Of a stretch of 64,000 nt of DNA, positions 36,957 to 46,661 are shown piece after piece (the stretch's first letter is position 1; each line of letters begins with the position of its first letter). A program made the position numbers and the translations under genes. This DNA is from Pseudomonadota bacterium. GTDB taxonomy: Bacteria > Pseudomonadota > Alphaproteobacteria > Caulobacterales > Aquidulcibacteraceae. A model generated the notes under the pieces. That model had not been told where the DNA came from and searched no databases. It worked only from the letters and a program-made list of their open reading frames with translations. The DNA lies in assembly GCA_020161405.1 (NCBI GenBank), contig JAIUOD010000004.1:62001-126000 (forward strand), in the 5' to 3' direction.

Positions 36957-37190
36957 ATGAGTACAGACGACGAAATTATCGTACGCGATAGTAATGGAAA
37001 TATTTTAAAAGATGGCGATAGCGTATCTTTAATCAAAGACCTTAAAGTTAAAGGCTCTGGTGGTGTAACTTTAAAGCGCGGTTCTGTTGCAAAAAACATC
37101 CGCCTTACTGATGATCCAGATGAGATTGAATGCAATGTTGAAAAAGTACGCGGTCTTGTATTGCGCACCGAATTTGTGAAAAAAGTATAA
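36957..37190 (+). CDS. PhnA/YjdM-like protein, C-terminal domain only
   Basis: The 77-residue product matches the C-terminal SH3-like domain of YjdM (formerly PhnA): IVRDSNGNILKDGDSVSLIKDLKVKGSGG, then KNIRLTDDPDEIECNVEKVRGLVLRTEFVKKV written with a gap here for length. The zinc ribbon found at the N-terminus of the E. coli protein is absent. ATG 36957 was chosen 16 codons inside the longest frame, with AGGAAT upstream. It follows the MFS gene by 10 bases. The old name refers to phosphonate use, which is not well supported. Confidence 0.82.
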   Translation: MSTDDEIIVRDSNGNILKDGDSVSLIKDLKVKGSGGVTLKRGSVAKNIRLTDDPDEIECNVEKVRGLVLRTEFVKKV

Positions 37191-37195
37191 TTCGA

Positions 37196-37651
37196 ATGGC
37201 AAATTCAAGAGTTTTTTATTTTGAAGATTTCGTAATTGGGCAAGAATTTTTAAGCTCAACTTATGAATTAACTAAAGAAGAGATTATTGAATTTGCCAAA
37301 AAATTTGACCCTCAAATTTTTCATACTGATGAAGAAAGTGCAAAACAAACTTTCTTTGGCGGCCTTGCCGCAAGTGGCTGGCATACAGCTTCCATAAGCA
37401 TGAAATTGCAGGTTGAAAGCGAAATGAAAGTCGCAGGTGGCATGATAGGCGCAGGTGTTGAAGTCTCATGGCCTATGCCAACACGCGCGGGCCACATACT
37501 TCAAGTTACTAGTAAAGTAATTGATATAAAACCAATAAATTCAAGGCCATCGCATGGATTTGTTACCATGCAAAGTGAAACCAAAAACCAATTTGGCGAA
37601 ATATTGCAAAAGCAAGTAGCAAAATTATTTGTTGCAAAGAAAAATCAATAA
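37196..37651 (+). CDS. MaoC-like (R)-specific enoyl-CoA hydratase
   Basis: Hot-dog-fold hydratase of 151 residues. The catalytic Asp/His pair lies in KKFDPQIFHTDEESAKQTFFGGLAASGWHT, quoted here as FDPQIFHTDEE followed by GGLAASGWHT (about residues 37-68). The overall form is that of single-domain MaoC dehydratases that act on acyl-CoA. Substrate unknown. It starts 5 bases after the YjdM-like gene and ends 3 bases before the convergent dehydratase stop. Confidence 0.87.
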   Translation: MANSRVFYFEDFVIGQEFLSSTYELTKEEIIEFAKKFDPQIFHTDEESAKQTFFGGLAASGWHTASISMKLQVESEMKVAGGMIGAGVEVSWPMPTRAGHILQVTSKVIDIKPINSRPSHGFVTMQSETKNQFGEILQKQVAKLFVAKKNQ

Positions 37652-37654
37652 TTT

Positions 37655-38632
37655 CTATTTTATTGCCTTATAAAATAAGTCAGCATCAATATTCCCGCCT
37701 GATGCGATAATACATATATTTTTGCCTTTAAGGTCAATTTCACCAAAAATAGCAAGCGCAAGTGCCGCCGCGCCGCCCGGTTCGATTATTATTTGAAGGT
37801 TTTCAAACGCAAATTTTATAGCTTTTAGGCAATCATCATCTTTTACGCCAAATGCTTTGGCACCATTTCTATAGAGAATTGGGAAAGTTAATTCCCCACA
37901 TGTTGGCGACATAAGTGCATCTTGGATTGAAAGCGGCAAACCTTTTGCATTTTCAATGCGTGCGCCATTTTCAAGTGAGTTTTTTAATCTTTCATGATGC
38001 AAAGGCTCGGCAATAAGCATTTTTGTTTTTGGTGATAATTTTTCTAATGCAAGCGCAATTCCTGATGCCAAACCACCGCCAGAAGCAGGCGTAATCACAT
38101 AATCAAATTCAATTTCTTTTTGATTGGCAAAACCGGCAATTTCAAGCCCGATTGCCCCCTGCCCCGCGATTACGTCTTCATGGTCATAAGGCGGAACCAA
38201 AATTGCACCAGTTTTTGCCTGTAAATCGGCGCCAATTTCTTCGCGACTTTCGGTTTGACGATTATAAAATATTATTTGCGCGCCATCTTGTTTGGCATTT
38301 TCAAGTTTTATTGTGGGTGCATCATGGGGCACAATTATAGTTGCCTTTGCGCCAATGCGTTTACAGGCAAGCGCGACACCTTGGGCGTGATTGCCGCTTG
38401 AAAAAGCGATTACACCTTTTGCTATGGCTTCATCTTTACGTTTCAAAATCGCATTTGTTGCGCCGCGAATTTTAAATGCACCGCGCGGTTGTAAACATTC
38501 GGCTTTCACAAAAACATTCGCGCCAATTAAATCATTTAATGGTGGACATGAAAGAAATGGTGTTTGATTTATGAAAGGCGTGATGCGCGATTTTGCATCA
38601 ATTATATCTTGGAAAGTTGGGGCATGTGACAT
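37655..38632 (-). CDS. Threonine/serine dehydratase (PLP, single domain)
   Basis: PLP-dependent ammonia-lyase of fold type II. The lysine motif is RGAFKIRGATNAI (Lys about 53) and the phosphate-binding glycine loop is PASGGGLASG (about 176). At 325 residues it has no ACT-type regulatory domain, so it resembles the catabolic or serine-racemase-like group, not the biosynthetic IlvA. I chose ATG 38632 because homologues begin near PTFQDI; the longer frame would overlap the divergent gene at 38675. Product is probably 2-oxobutanoate or pyruvate. Confidence 0.87.
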   Translation of the reverse strand: MSHAPTFQDIIDAKSRITPFINQTPFLSCPPLNDLIGANVFVKAECLQPRGAFKIRGATNAILKRKDEAIAKGVIAFSSGNHAQGVALACKRIGAKATIIVPHDAPTIKLENAKQDGAQIIFYNRQTESREEIGADLQAKTGAILVPPYDHEDVIAGQGAIGLEIAGFANQKEIEFDYVITPASGGGLASGIALALEKLSPKTKMLIAEPLHHERLKNSLENGARIENAKGLPLSIQDALMSPTCGELTFPILYRNGAKAFGVKDDDCLKAIKFAFENLQIIIEPGGAAALALAIFGEIDLKGKNICIIASGGNIDADLFYKAIK

Positions 38633-38674
38633 AAGGATAAAATGAATTGTAATTTTATTTTGTAAAGGTTCAAA

Positions 38675-39169
38675 ATGCAAATATTTGGCAATTATCGGGG
38701 GCGTGGTTATCTAAGCGAAAATGAACCAGAAATTGAATTTGAAGCAAAATCCTGTGAAACAAAAAACCACATAGAATATTATAGCCTTGTAAATATTGGT
38801 TCTGGTTTTAGGGAAACCTATCAAATCGACCCATTATTAGCATTTTGCCAAGGGGTTGATTTTATAAATCGCCTAGTAACAAATTCCTTGTTCGTGAATA
38901 ATAGATTTGCGCAATTTGAAAATAAATTACACGCACAATTTTATGGAAAAGCCTATTTAATTTATGAAGAATATATAGGTGATACTTTATTAGATTTTAG
39001 CGTAAATATTTTACCCAAAAACGAAAACGGATTAGCCTCTTTTCCTGTTAAAGTTGAAATCTCTGGAATTATGAATGAAATTTTTTACACTTCTGACCCG
39101 ATGAAATCATTTAAACTTGGGTGTGATATTATTTCTTCTAAATTGTGCTATTTCAATAAATATTTATAA
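38675..39169 (+). CDS. Protein of unknown function
   Basis: I do not recognise it. The 164-residue product is soluble-looking, rich in Asn, Phe and Glu, and has no signal peptide or membrane segment. The body suggests an alpha/beta fold (IEYYSLVNIGSGFRETYQI, LLDFSVNILPK). It lies divergent from the dehydratase and overlaps the convergent HAD gene by 22 bases. Confidence 0.6.
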   Translation: MQIFGNYRGRGYLSENEPEIEFEAKSCETKNHIEYYSLVNIGSGFRETYQIDPLLAFCQGVDFINRLVTNSLFVNNRFAQFENKLHAQFYGKAYLIYEEYIGDTLLDFSVNILPKNENGLASFPVKVEISGIMNEIFYTSDPMKSFKLGCDIISSKLCYFNKYL

Positions 39170-39789
39170 AAACTTATAGGACTATTAAAAGTTTGCGCCG
39201 CCCCCGCCGCAATCAATTCTTCATGCGTGCCATAGCCCCATAATGCGCCATAGCCTGTTACATTATTCTTGCCCGCGGCAATCATATCATGTTCCCTGTC
39301 GCCAATCATGAATGTATTTTGCACATCAAGATTATGGGTTTGTAGAATATGGGTGATTAATTCGCCCTTATCATCGAAAGTTCCATCAAGGTGCGAGCCG
39401 TAAATTTCGGTGAAATATTGGGTTAGTTCAAATTGTTCGATATTTTTTGTAGCAAATGGCACGTTTTTGGCGGTACATATAAATAATTCAAAACCATTAT
39501 CTTTAAGGGCAATAATAGTTTCACGAATACCATCATATAAAGTGGCCTCGATTAATCCGCCCGATGCGTGAAATTCGCGGTATTTGGCAACTGCAGCCTC
39601 AACCAATTCAGGTGGCAAGATTTGCGCAAAACTTTTGCGTAATGGCGGGCCGATAATCCAATTCATATCATCTTGGATTTTATCTTCATGCCCCAATGCT
39701 TTTAGGGCGTTGCAATATGATTTAATAATCCCAAATCCAGGGTCGATAATTGTGCCATCAAGGTCAAAAAGTATTGTTTTATTTTTCAT
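39148..39789 (-). CDS. HAD family hydrolase, phosphoglycolate-phosphatase-like
   Basis: Haloacid-dehalogenase-type phosphatase of 213 residues. Motif I is LFDLDGTI (about residue 6), motif II is in FICTAKN (about 107), the lysine of motif III is near KNIEQFEL and motif IV is MIGDREHDMIAA (about 166). The cap region GLIEATLYDGI fits the Gph subgroup, but the substrate is not known. ATG 39789 is used; it overlaps the end of the hxlR-type gene by 11 bases, so the two are probably co-transcribed. Confidence 0.87.
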   Translation of the reverse strand: MKNKTILFDLDGTIIDPGFGIIKSYCNALKALGHEDKIQDDMNWIIGPPLRKSFAQILPPELVEAAVAKYREFHASGGLIEATLYDGIRETIIALKDNGFELFICTAKNVPFATKNIEQFELTQYFTEIYGSHLDGTFDDKGELITHILQTHNLDVQNTFMIGDREHDMIAAGKNNVTGYGALWGYGTHEELIAAGAAQTFNSPISFYKYLLK

Positions 39790-40129
39790 TTTTATAATTT
39801 TGTAATTTAATTCCAAATTGCGCAATTGCATTCAGTACAATTGAAAATTCATTCCCTAAATTTGTAAGTTCATATTCAGTTGTCGGTGGGTTTGTATCAA
39901 AAACTTTGCGCGATACAATATTATTTTCTTCAAGCATTTTAAGCCTTAAGGCAAGCATACGCGGCGAAATTCCAGCCAATGCACGCAATAATTCATTATA
40001 GCGTTTCTTACCATTCATAAGTTCACGTAATATCAAAGTGGTCCAACGACCATCAATAACATTACTTGCCGCAGAAATTGGGCAGTTATCATCACATTGA
40101 TTTTGTACATGTTTTTTAAGTAATTTCAT
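39779..40129 (-). CDS. HxlR family transcriptional regulator
   Basis: A winged-helix protein of 116 residues with the family pattern CPISAASNVIDGRWTTLILRELMNGKKRYNELLRAL, given here as NVIDGRWTTLILREL, then GISPRMLALRLKMLEE and the wing. The CDDNCPI cysteines resemble those in redox- or aldehyde-sensing members. It is divergent from a small membrane protein gene at 40387, and three 56-bp palindromic repeats fill the space between them. It runs into the HAD gene downstream. Confidence 0.9.
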   Translation of the reverse strand: MKLLKKHVQNQCDDNCPISAASNVIDGRWTTLILRELMNGKKRYNELLRALAGISPRMLALRLKMLEENNIVSRKVFDTNPPTTEYELTNLGNEFSIVLNAIAQFGIKLQNYKNEK

Positions 40130-40206
40130 TTTTGCACCAAAAATTTATAACTATATTTTTTGTAACTACTTCCTTTTTTATAGTTGATTATATAAATTAG
40201 TCAAGA

Positions 40207-40365
40207 GCGTTTCCCAAAAAGTGTGAAGCGGTTTTTGGGTAAGAAACGCGGCAAAAAATGTTGCGTTTCCCAAAAAGTGTGAAGCGGTTTTTGGGTAAGA
40301 AACGCGGCAAAAAATGTTGCGTTTCCCAAAAAGTGTGAAGCGGTTTTTGGATAGAAACGCGAAAA
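40207..40365. repeat. Three tandem 56-bp palindromic units
   Basis: Units begin at 40207, 40263 and 40319. Each contains GCGTTTC ... GAAACGC as outer arms and CCAAAAA ... TTTTTGG as inner arms round GTGTGAAGCG, so it can form a long hairpin. The first two are identical; the third differs by a base or two. The core resembles a palindromic repeat that is frequent in Rhizobiales intergenic DNA. It lies in the divergent hxlR promoter region. Confidence 0.9.
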
Positions 40366-40386
40366 AAACTAGAAAAAGGAAAGAAA

Positions 40387-40782
40387 ATGAAACGAATTCT
40401 TTTAATTTTAATCGGGGCTTTGCAAATTATACTTGGAATTGCATTTGCGTTCGCCCCTGATTTAATCTTATCATCAATGGGACAAAGTGTACCGCCAAGT
40501 GATTTACATTATCAACTTGGAATGCTTGCATCGCGCTTTTTAGTTATTGGTGTGGCCTTTATAATAATTTCAAATAATATTGAAAAGCACCGTTTTTGGA
40601 TACGCGCAATGGCATTAATTCAGGTTTTGGATTTGGCATTTGGAATATATTTTACGTCAATCGGTGTTGTAGGTTTGAAACAATCGGGCATCCCAATGTT
40701 TGACGCAATATGGATTATTGCCGCCTGTGTCTGGATAACACAAAGACCAAAATTAAACATACAGAATGAATTGGGCGCTTAA
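40387..40782 (+). CDS. Small four-helix membrane protein
   Basis: The 131-residue product has four hydrophobic segments (about residues 3-24, 43-62, 70-90 and 103-119), a layout like DoxX or DUF4345 type proteins, but I cannot place it firmly. A strong ribosome site (AAGGAAAG) precedes the ATG. Being divergent from an HxlR regulator suggests that it is a target of that regulator. Confidence 0.75.
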   Translation: MKRILLILIGALQIILGIAFAFAPDLILSSMGQSVPPSDLHYQLGMLASRFLVIGVAFIIISNNIEKHRFWIRAMALIQVLDLAFGIYFTSIGVVGLKQSGIPMFDAIWIIAACVWITQRPKLNIQNELGA

Positions 40783-40884
40783 TGCGCCCAATTATTGACA
40801 AAATTTCTAAAATATAGATGATAAAAACATATCTGGAGTATGTGTTGTGATTTCATAAACAATTGAAATTATTAGTTTAAATAA

Positions 40885-40900
40885 ATGCGCAGATGCGCAT
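40885..40900. promoter_or_regulatory. Candidate operator palindrome upstream of the SDR gene
   Basis: ATGCGCA and TGCGCAT form a perfect 7-bp inverted repeat with 2 bases between, 25 bases upstream of the TTG start at 40925. A binding protein is not known; it could be chance or an operator. Confidence 0.35.
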
Positions 40901-40924
40901 ACACACTTACTTGAGAGAAATATC

Positions 40925-41704
40925 TTGAAAAATTTAGAAAATAAAATCGCACTTGTAACTGGTGCAGCGCGTGGCATTGGCCTTACTATTGGTGAATGTT
41001 TTGAAAATAATGGCGCAATTGTAATCTATAGTGATTTACCCGAAACGCCCCCGAAAAACATAGATAAGGGAAAATATATAAAGCTTGATGTTCGCCAAGA
41101 AAATGATTGGCAAAACGTAATTTCATATATTTCGCAAAAATATGGACAGCTTGATATTCTTGTTAATAATGCAGGAATAACGGGTTTTGAGGATGGTTTT
41201 GTTCCACATGATCCTGAAAATGCAAGTTTAGATGATTGGCGCAAAGTCCATGAAACTAATCTTGATGGTGTGTTTTTGGGTTGTAAATATGCAATCAAAA
41301 CTATGAAGCCAAAAGGCGTGGGTTCTATTATCAATATTTCGTCACGCTCGGGCCTTGTTGGGATACCTAATGCTTGTGCCTATGCATCTTCAAAGGCGGC
41401 GGTGCGCAATCATAGCAAAAGCGTTGCCCTATATTGTGCACAAATTGGCACTAAAATTAGGTGCAATTCAATACACCCCGCAGCAATCCTTACCCCAATG
41501 TGGGAGGCGATAATTGGCGATGGTGAGGATCGCGAAGAGAAAATGGCTGGTTTTGTTAAAGACACGCCGTTAAAACGCTTTGGCACAAAAGAAGAAGTTG
41601 CCGCTATGGCGCTTTACCTTGCATCCGATGCATCGGGATATGTTACGGGTAGCGAATTTAATATTGATGGCGGCCTTTTGGCAGGTTCTGCAATTAGCCC
41701 GTAA
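40925..41704 (+). CDS. SDR family NAD(P)-dependent oxidoreductase
   Basis: Classical short-chain dehydrogenase of 259 residues. The nucleotide motif TGAARGIG is at 14-21, NNAG near 85, the serine in IINISSRSG near 140 and YASSK (Tyr about 154, Lys about 158) completes the triad. Substrate unknown. The start is TTG at 40925 with a GAGAGA ribosome site. Its 3' end overlaps the convergent thioesterase gene by 11 bases. Confidence 0.92.
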   Translation: MKNLENKIALVTGAARGIGLTIGECFENNGAIVIYSDLPETPPKNIDKGKYIKLDVRQENDWQNVISYISQKYGQLDILVNNAGITGFEDGFVPHDPENASLDDWRKVHETNLDGVFLGCKYAIKTMKPKGVGSIINISSRSGLVGIPNACAYASSKAAVRNHSKSVALYCAQIGTKIRCNSIHPAAILTPMWEAIIGDGEDREEKMAGFVKDTPLKRFGTKEEVAAMALYLASDASGYVTGSEFNIDGGLLAGSAISP

Positions 41705-42116
41705 TTGTCAATTTATCACGTAGATTGGCATTTATTGGCGCGGCACGGCCGTTTTGAGTGTAAACCGTGGTAAGCAAACAACTTGCAACGGCTTTGCCAT
41801 TTTGAATTGCCAATTGGCGCACTTTGAATGAAGAATTGCCAATATTGTCAATTTTGCAATATATTTCCAAATCATGCGGCCAATGGGCTTCGGCAAAATA
41901 GTCAATTGTGTTTGAAACAATCATCAAAACAAATTCGTCACAGACAATTTCAAACCCCAAACCATCATAAAACCTTGCCCGCGCATCTTCAAACATCGCA
42001 ATTATCGCAATATTAGAAATATGATTACCCGCATTCACATCCACAAACCGCGTAGGAATTGTGATTTTGAATGGGTAATTGGTGGGATTTAGTGTTTCTT
42101 GTGTAGGTTTGGACAT
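41694..42116 (-). CDS. Acyl-CoA thioesterase (4HBT hot-dog family)
   Basis: The 140-residue product has the 4HBT pattern [28 protein letters not shown], quoted as [13 protein letters not shown] (about residues 23-35) and then a strand-rich remainder ending [12 protein letters not shown]. Asp and His in that motif fit the active site of the family. Substrate is probably an acyl-CoA or acyl-ACP. It converges on the SDR gene, overlapping by 11 bases. Confidence 0.83.
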   Translation of the reverse strand: MSKPTQETLNPTNYPFKITIPTRFVDVNAGNHISNIAIIAMFEDARARFYDGLGFEIVCDEFVLMIVSNTIDYFAEAHWPHDLEIYCKIDNIGNSSFKVRQLAIQNGKAVASCLLTTVYTQNGRAAPINANLRDKLTITG

Positions 42117-42211
42117 AGGCGTGAATTATACAAAAAACTCTGCACTTGCAATAACCGCCGTCCCCCTTCCGTCAGCTTCGATGCCACCTTCCCCGCAAGA
42201 GGGTAAGAAGA

Positions 42212-42241
42212 AAAAAAGGGCATCAAATGATGCCCTTTTTT
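42212..42241. terminator. Terminator downstream of rpoC
   Basis: AAAAAGGGCATCA and TGATGCCCTTTTT pair fully round two A bases, with T-runs on either strand, so it can stop transcripts of both the minus-strand rpoC and a plus-strand read. It is 115 bases past the rpoC stop. Confidence 0.75.
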
Positions 42242-42255
42242 CAAAACCAAAAAGC

Positions 42256-42350
42256 AAGAAAAAATCAAAAACCACGCTTTTTGATTTTTTCTTTCTAATT
42301 GAATCCAACACCAAAAGGTTTCAACCCGAAGGGTTGATATTTTGGGGTTG
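42256..42350 (-). repeat. Two-hairpin intergenic element, copy 3
   Basis: On the minus strand, a first hairpin at 42350-42306 (outer CAAC...GTTG, inner CAACCC-TTC-GGGTTG) starts 6 bases after the rpoC stop. After about 12 bases, a perfect 16-bp hairpin follows (arms 42293-42278 and 42271-42256) with loop GCGTGG. Stem sequence differs from the other copies; loop and lengths do not. Confidence 0.75.
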
Positions 42351-42356
42351 AGACTA

Positions 42357-45300
42357 TTAAAAGTCTTCTGAAATACCTTCAGGCAAGCCTTCTTCAATAT
42401 GTTCAGTTCCGTCATCTTTGGTGATTGCGTGTGTATCTTGGTGTGCCGCAATCGCTTTGAGGCGACGAAGTGCACCACCAGTACCAGCAGGGATAAGACG
42501 ACCCACGATTACGTTCTCTTTCAAACCATCAAGGGTGTCATATTTGCCGTTTACAGCTGCATCAGTAAGAACGCGTGTTGTCTCTTGGAACGAAGCCGCA
42601 GAGATGAATGAACGTGTTTGCAATGATGCTTTGGTAATACCAAGAAGAACCGGTGCCGCAGTTGCGCCTTTAAGACCTAATTCTTCCATACGACGGTTTT
42701 CATCAGCCAAATCAATCTCATCGATTGCATCGCCTTTGATGAAATCTGTATCACCTGGATCAGTGATTTCAACACGTTGCAACATTTGACGAACGATAAC
42801 TTCAATATGTTTATCATTGATGCCCACACCTTGTAGACGATAAACTTTTTGAATTTCTTCAACCAAATATTCTGCCAATGCTTCGATACCTTGAACCGCA
42901 AGAATATCTTGTGGTGCAGGGTTGCCTGCAAGAATATGTTCACCGCGTTTAATCCAATCGCCATCTTGAACCGGAAGGTGTTTACCTTTTGGAATCATAT
43001 ATTCGATTGGCTCTAAAGATTCATCATCAGGAACGATTTTGATACGACGTTTGTTTTTGTAGTCTTTACCAAATTCTACGCGACCATCGCATTCAGCGAT
43101 AATTGCGTGATCTTTTGGACGACGTGCTTCGAACAATTCGGCAACGCGTGGAAGACCACCCGTGATATCGCGTGATGTTACGCCGCCTGCAGCAACACGG
43201 GCAAGAGTGTCACCTGCGGTAACTTCTTGGCCTTCAGAAACTGAAAGTGTTGCACCGATCGGAAGTGAGTAGCGGGCTTCTTTGCCATTTGGCAATTTCG
43301 CAACTTCACCATTTGCATCCAATACAACGATTGAAGGACGCAAATCAGCATATGTTTTCGCGCCACCGCGCCAGTCGATAACAACTTTAGAAGAAATACC
43401 AGTGTTTTCATCCAATTCGTCACGTGCAGAAACGCCATCAACCAAATCTTCAAGTTTTGCATGACCAGAGATTTCAGAGATGATTGGTGTTGCGTATGGA
43501 TCCCAATCCGCAAGTCTATCACCACGTTCAATTTTTGCACCATCTTTAACGCGAACGCGCGCACCAAACGGAAGTTTAAGCGATTGGCGGGTTTTGCCAT
43601 CACTATCAACAACCGATACGCTCATTGTACGGCCGATACAGATGATTTCGCCATTTTCACGCTTAATGATTGCAGAATTCTGATATTTAATTTTACCAGA
43701 AATACCCGCATCCATTGATGAGTTATTGGCAACTGTTGCCGCACCACCGATGTGGAACGTACGCATTGTAAGCTGTGTACCCGGCTCACCGATTGATTGA
43801 GCAGCGATAACACCAACTGCTTCACCAAGGTTAGCGCGTGTATTACGTGCAAGGTCACGACCATAGCAGCTTGCGCATATACCATTACGGGTTTCGCAAG
43901 TAAGTGGAGAGCGAACTTTAACAGTTTGTACACCTGCTTTGTCGATTGCAGTTGAAATATCTTCATCGCAATAAGTATCGCGAGTATAAAGGATTTCACC
44001 GCTTTCAGGATCAACAACATCTTCGGCCAATACGCGGCCCAAGATACGTGTTTCAAGTGAAACGATAATGTCCGCACCCTCGATAACTGGTTTTAATTCG
44101 ATACCATGTGAAGTACCGCAATCTTCTTCGGTGATGATGCAATCTTGTGCAACGTCAACCAAACGACGGGTTAGGTAACCAGAGTTTGCAGTTTTCAACG
44201 CAGTATCGGCAAGACCTTTACGCGCACCGTGGGTAGAATTAAAGTAATCAAGAACCGATAGGCCTTCTTTAAAGTTTGAAATAATCGGTGTTTCGATAAT
44301 TTCGCCAGAAGGTTTAGACATAAGACCACGCATACCGCCAAGCTGTTTCATTTGGTTACGCGAACCACGCGCACCAGAGTGAGCCATCATGTAAACAGAG
44401 TTTAATTGTGGTGTGCCATCACGTCCGATTTTTGGTTTTGCGATTTCTTCCATCATCGCATCAGCCACTTTTTCAGTACATTTTGACCAAACGTCAACAA
44501 CTTTATTGTATTTCTCACCTTTGGTGATTTGACCATCAGAATATTGATTTTCAAATTCTGAAACTTCTTTTTTAGCCGCTTCAACCAATTCAACTTTTTT
44601 GGCAGGAACAACCATATCGGCCATACCGAATGAAATACCTGCGTTAAATGCTTTGGTGAAACCAAGTTTCATCATTTGGTCAGCGAATATAACAGTCGCT
44701 TTTTGACCGCAATAGCGATAAACTTCACCAATAAGTTTTGCGATTTCTTTTTTAGTTAGAACCACATTACAAATTTCTGGCTGTAATTTTGGATGGCGCG
44801 GCAATAAATCCACTACCATGAAACGACCTGGGGTGGTTTCAATTGTGCGACGAATATCATTACCATCGGCATCAACACCATACCAACGAACACGAACTTT
44901 TGCGTGTACAGTTAATTGATGCGCATCCATTGCCGCCTCAATCTCACCCATGTCACGGAAAGCGCGGCCTTCGCCAGGTTCGCCATCACGTACAGTTGAG
45001 ATGTTATAAAGACCCAAAACGATATCCTGTGAAGGCTCGATAATTGGTTTGCCGTTTGAAGGCGATAGAATGTTATTAGTTGACATCATCAATACGCGCG
45101 CTTCAAGTTGCGCCTCGATTGATAATGGAACGTGAACTGCCATTTGGTCGCCGTCAAAGTCGGCGTTAAATGCGGTACAAACCAATGGGTGAAGCTGAAT
45201 TGCTTTACCTTCAATAAGTTTTGGTTCGAACGCTTGGATACCTAATCTGTGCAACGTTGGTGCACGGTTAAGCATTACAGGGTGTTCACGAATAACCTCA

Positions 45301-46547
45301 TCAAGGATATCCCAAACCTCTGGTTTTTCTTTTTCAACCATTTTTTTGGCTTGTTTAACCGTAGTGGTCAAACCTTTTGCCTCAAGACGTTGATAGATGA
45401 ATGGTTTGAACAATTCCAAAGCCATTTTCTTTGGAAGGCCACATTCATGCAATTTCAAATCAGGGCCAACCGTGATTACTGAACGACCAGAATAATCAAC
45501 GCGTTTACCAAGCAAGTTTTGACGGAAACGACCTTGTTTACCTTTAAGCATATCTGCCAAAGATTTAAGTGGGCGTTTATTTGCACCAGTGATAACGCGG
45601 CCACGACGACCATTATCAAACAAGGCGTCAACCGCTTCTTGAAGCATACGCTTCTCGTTACGGATGATGATGTCTGGTGAACGAAGGTCTATAAGGCGTT
45701 TCAAACGGTTATTACGGTTGATTACACGGCGATATAAATCGTTCAAATCAGATGTTGCGAAACGACCACCTTCAAGTGGAACCAAGGGGCGAAGCTCTGG
45801 CGGGATAACCGGAACAACTGTCATAACCATCCATTCAGGGCGGTTACCAGAAACCATGAACGCTTCAATAAGTTTCAAGCGTTTTGCAAGTTTTTTAGGT
45901 TTTAATTCAGTTGTACAAGCCGCAATCTCTTCACGAAGATTTTTTGCAGTTTCTTCAAGATTGATTGATGCCAACATTGAACGAATAACTTCGGCACCAA
46001 TACCAACTGTAAAGCTATCATCGCCATACATTTCTTGGGCTTCATAAAGTTCATGTTCGTCAATTAATTGTTTTTCTGTGAATGGGGTAATGCCCGGTTC
46101 AACAACAATATATTTTTCGAAATAAAGAACGCGCTCAACATCTTTCAATGTCATGTCTAGCATGGTTGAAATACGTGACGGTAATGATTTCAAAAACCAA
46201 ATATGCGCAACTGGCGATGCCAATTCGATATGGCCCATACGTTCGCGGCGAACGCGTTGCAAAGTAACTTCAACACCGCATTTTTCGCAGGTAAGACCTT
46301 TGTGTTTGATACGTTTATATTTACCGCACAAACATTCATAATCTTTCATAGGCCCGAAAATACGTGCGCAGAAAAGACCGTCACGCTCTGGCTTGAAAGT
46401 ACGATAATTAATTGTTTCTGGCTTTTTAACTTCACCATGTGACCATGCCAAAATCTGCTCTGGTGCCGCAAGAGAAATGCGGATTGAGTCAAATGATGGT
46501 GGTAATTCAGATGGGACACCAAATCTGTTCGATACGTGTTGGTTCAT
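42357..46547 (-). CDS. rpoC: DNA-directed RNA polymerase subunit beta'
   Basis: Largest RNA polymerase subunit, 1396 residues. The N-terminal zinc site [20 protein letters not shown], the catalytic [12 protein letters not shown] with three aspartates (about residue 460) and the second zinc site region ([13 protein letters not shown], about 890) are all present. It follows rpoB by 114 bases holding a GGCGGG/CCCGCC hairpin. It is normally followed by rpsL; here it is followed by a two-hairpin element and a terminator, then unrelated genes. Confidence 0.99.
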   Translation of the reverse strand: MNQHVSNRFGVPSELPPSFDSIRISLAAPEQILAWSHGEVKKPETINYRTFKPERDGLFCARIFGPMKDYECLCGKYKRIKHKGLTCEKCGVEVTLQRVRRERMGHIELASPVAHIWFLKSLPSRISTMLDMTLKDVERVLYFEKYIVVEPGITPFTEKQLIDEHELYEAQEMYGDDSFTVGIGAEVIRSMLASINLEETAKNLREEIAACTTELKPKKLAKRLKLIEAFMVSGNRPEWMVMTVVPVIPPELRPLVPLEGGRFATSDLNDLYRRVINRNNRLKRLIDLRSPDIIIRNEKRMLQEAVDALFDNGRRGRVITGANKRPLKSLADMLKGKQGRFRQNLLGKRVDYSGRSVITVGPDLKLHECGLPKKMALELFKPFIYQRLEAKGLTTTVKQAKKMVEKEKPEVWDILDEVIREHPVMLNRAPTLHRLGIQAFEPKLIEGKAIQLHPLVCTAFNADFDGDQMAVHVPLSIEAQLEARVLMMSTNNILSPSNGKPIIEPSQDIVLGLYNISTVRDGEPGEGRAFRDMGEIEAAMDAHQLTVHAKVRVRWYGVDADGNDIRRTIETTPGRFMVVDLLPRHPKLQPEICNVVLTKKEIAKLIGEVYRYCGQKATVIFADQMMKLGFTKAFNAGISFGMADMVVPAKKVELVEAAKKEVSEFENQYSDGQITKGEKYNKVVDVWSKCTEKVADAMMEEIAKPKIGRDGTPQLNSVYMMAHSGARGSRNQMKQLGGMRGLMSKPSGEIIETPIISNFKEGLSVLDYFNSTHGARKGLADTALKTANSGYLTRRLVDVAQDCIITEEDCGTSHGIELKPVIEGADIIVSLETRILGRVLAEDVVDPESGEILYTRDTYCDEDISTAIDKAGVQTVKVRSPLTCETRNGICASCYGRDLARNTRANLGEAVGVIAAQSIGEPGTQLTMRTFHIGGAATVANNSSMDAGISGKIKYQNSAIIKRENGEIICIGRTMSVSVVDSDGKTRQSLKLPFGARVRVKDGAKIERGDRLADWDPYATPIISEISGHAKLEDLVDGVSARDELDENTGISSKVVIDWRGGAKTYADLRPSIVVLDANGEVAKLPNGKEARYSLPIGATLSVSEGQEVTAGDTLARVAAGGVTSRDITGGLPRVAELFEARRPKDHAIIAECDGRVEFGKDYKNKRRIKIVPDDESLEPIEYMIPKGKHLPVQDGDWIKRGEHILAGNPAPQDILAVQGIEALAEYLVEEIQKVYRLQGVGINDKHIEVIVRQMLQRVEITDPGDTDFIKGDAIDEIDLADENRRMEELGLKGATAAPVLLGITKASLQTRSFISAASFQETTRVLTDAAVNGKYDTLDGLKENVIVGRLIPAGTGGALRRLKAIAAHQDTHAITKDDGTEHIEEGLPEGISEDF

Positions 46548-46627
46548 AAACCTTTTCCTCGAATCAATGATTGAAAATCAATCTTAATAAAACTTTTTAA
46601 CTTACTGTTCTTAAACAGTTTTGAGAT

Positions 46628-46644
46628 GGCGGGTTATCCCCGCC
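46628..46644. other. Hairpin between rpoB and rpoC
   Basis: GGCGGG and CCCGCC pair with a 5-base loop, 17 bases past the rpoB stop. It lacks a T-run, so it looks like an RNA processing or stability element, not a terminator; rpoC has to be read through it. Confidence 0.45.
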
Positions 46645-46661
46645 ACTCATCGGATTGCAAA

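Noticed and set aside
40207..40365. Three repeats as a possible short CRISPR array
   Set aside because: Units are joined head to tail without spacers and are themselves palindromic; no cas genes are near.
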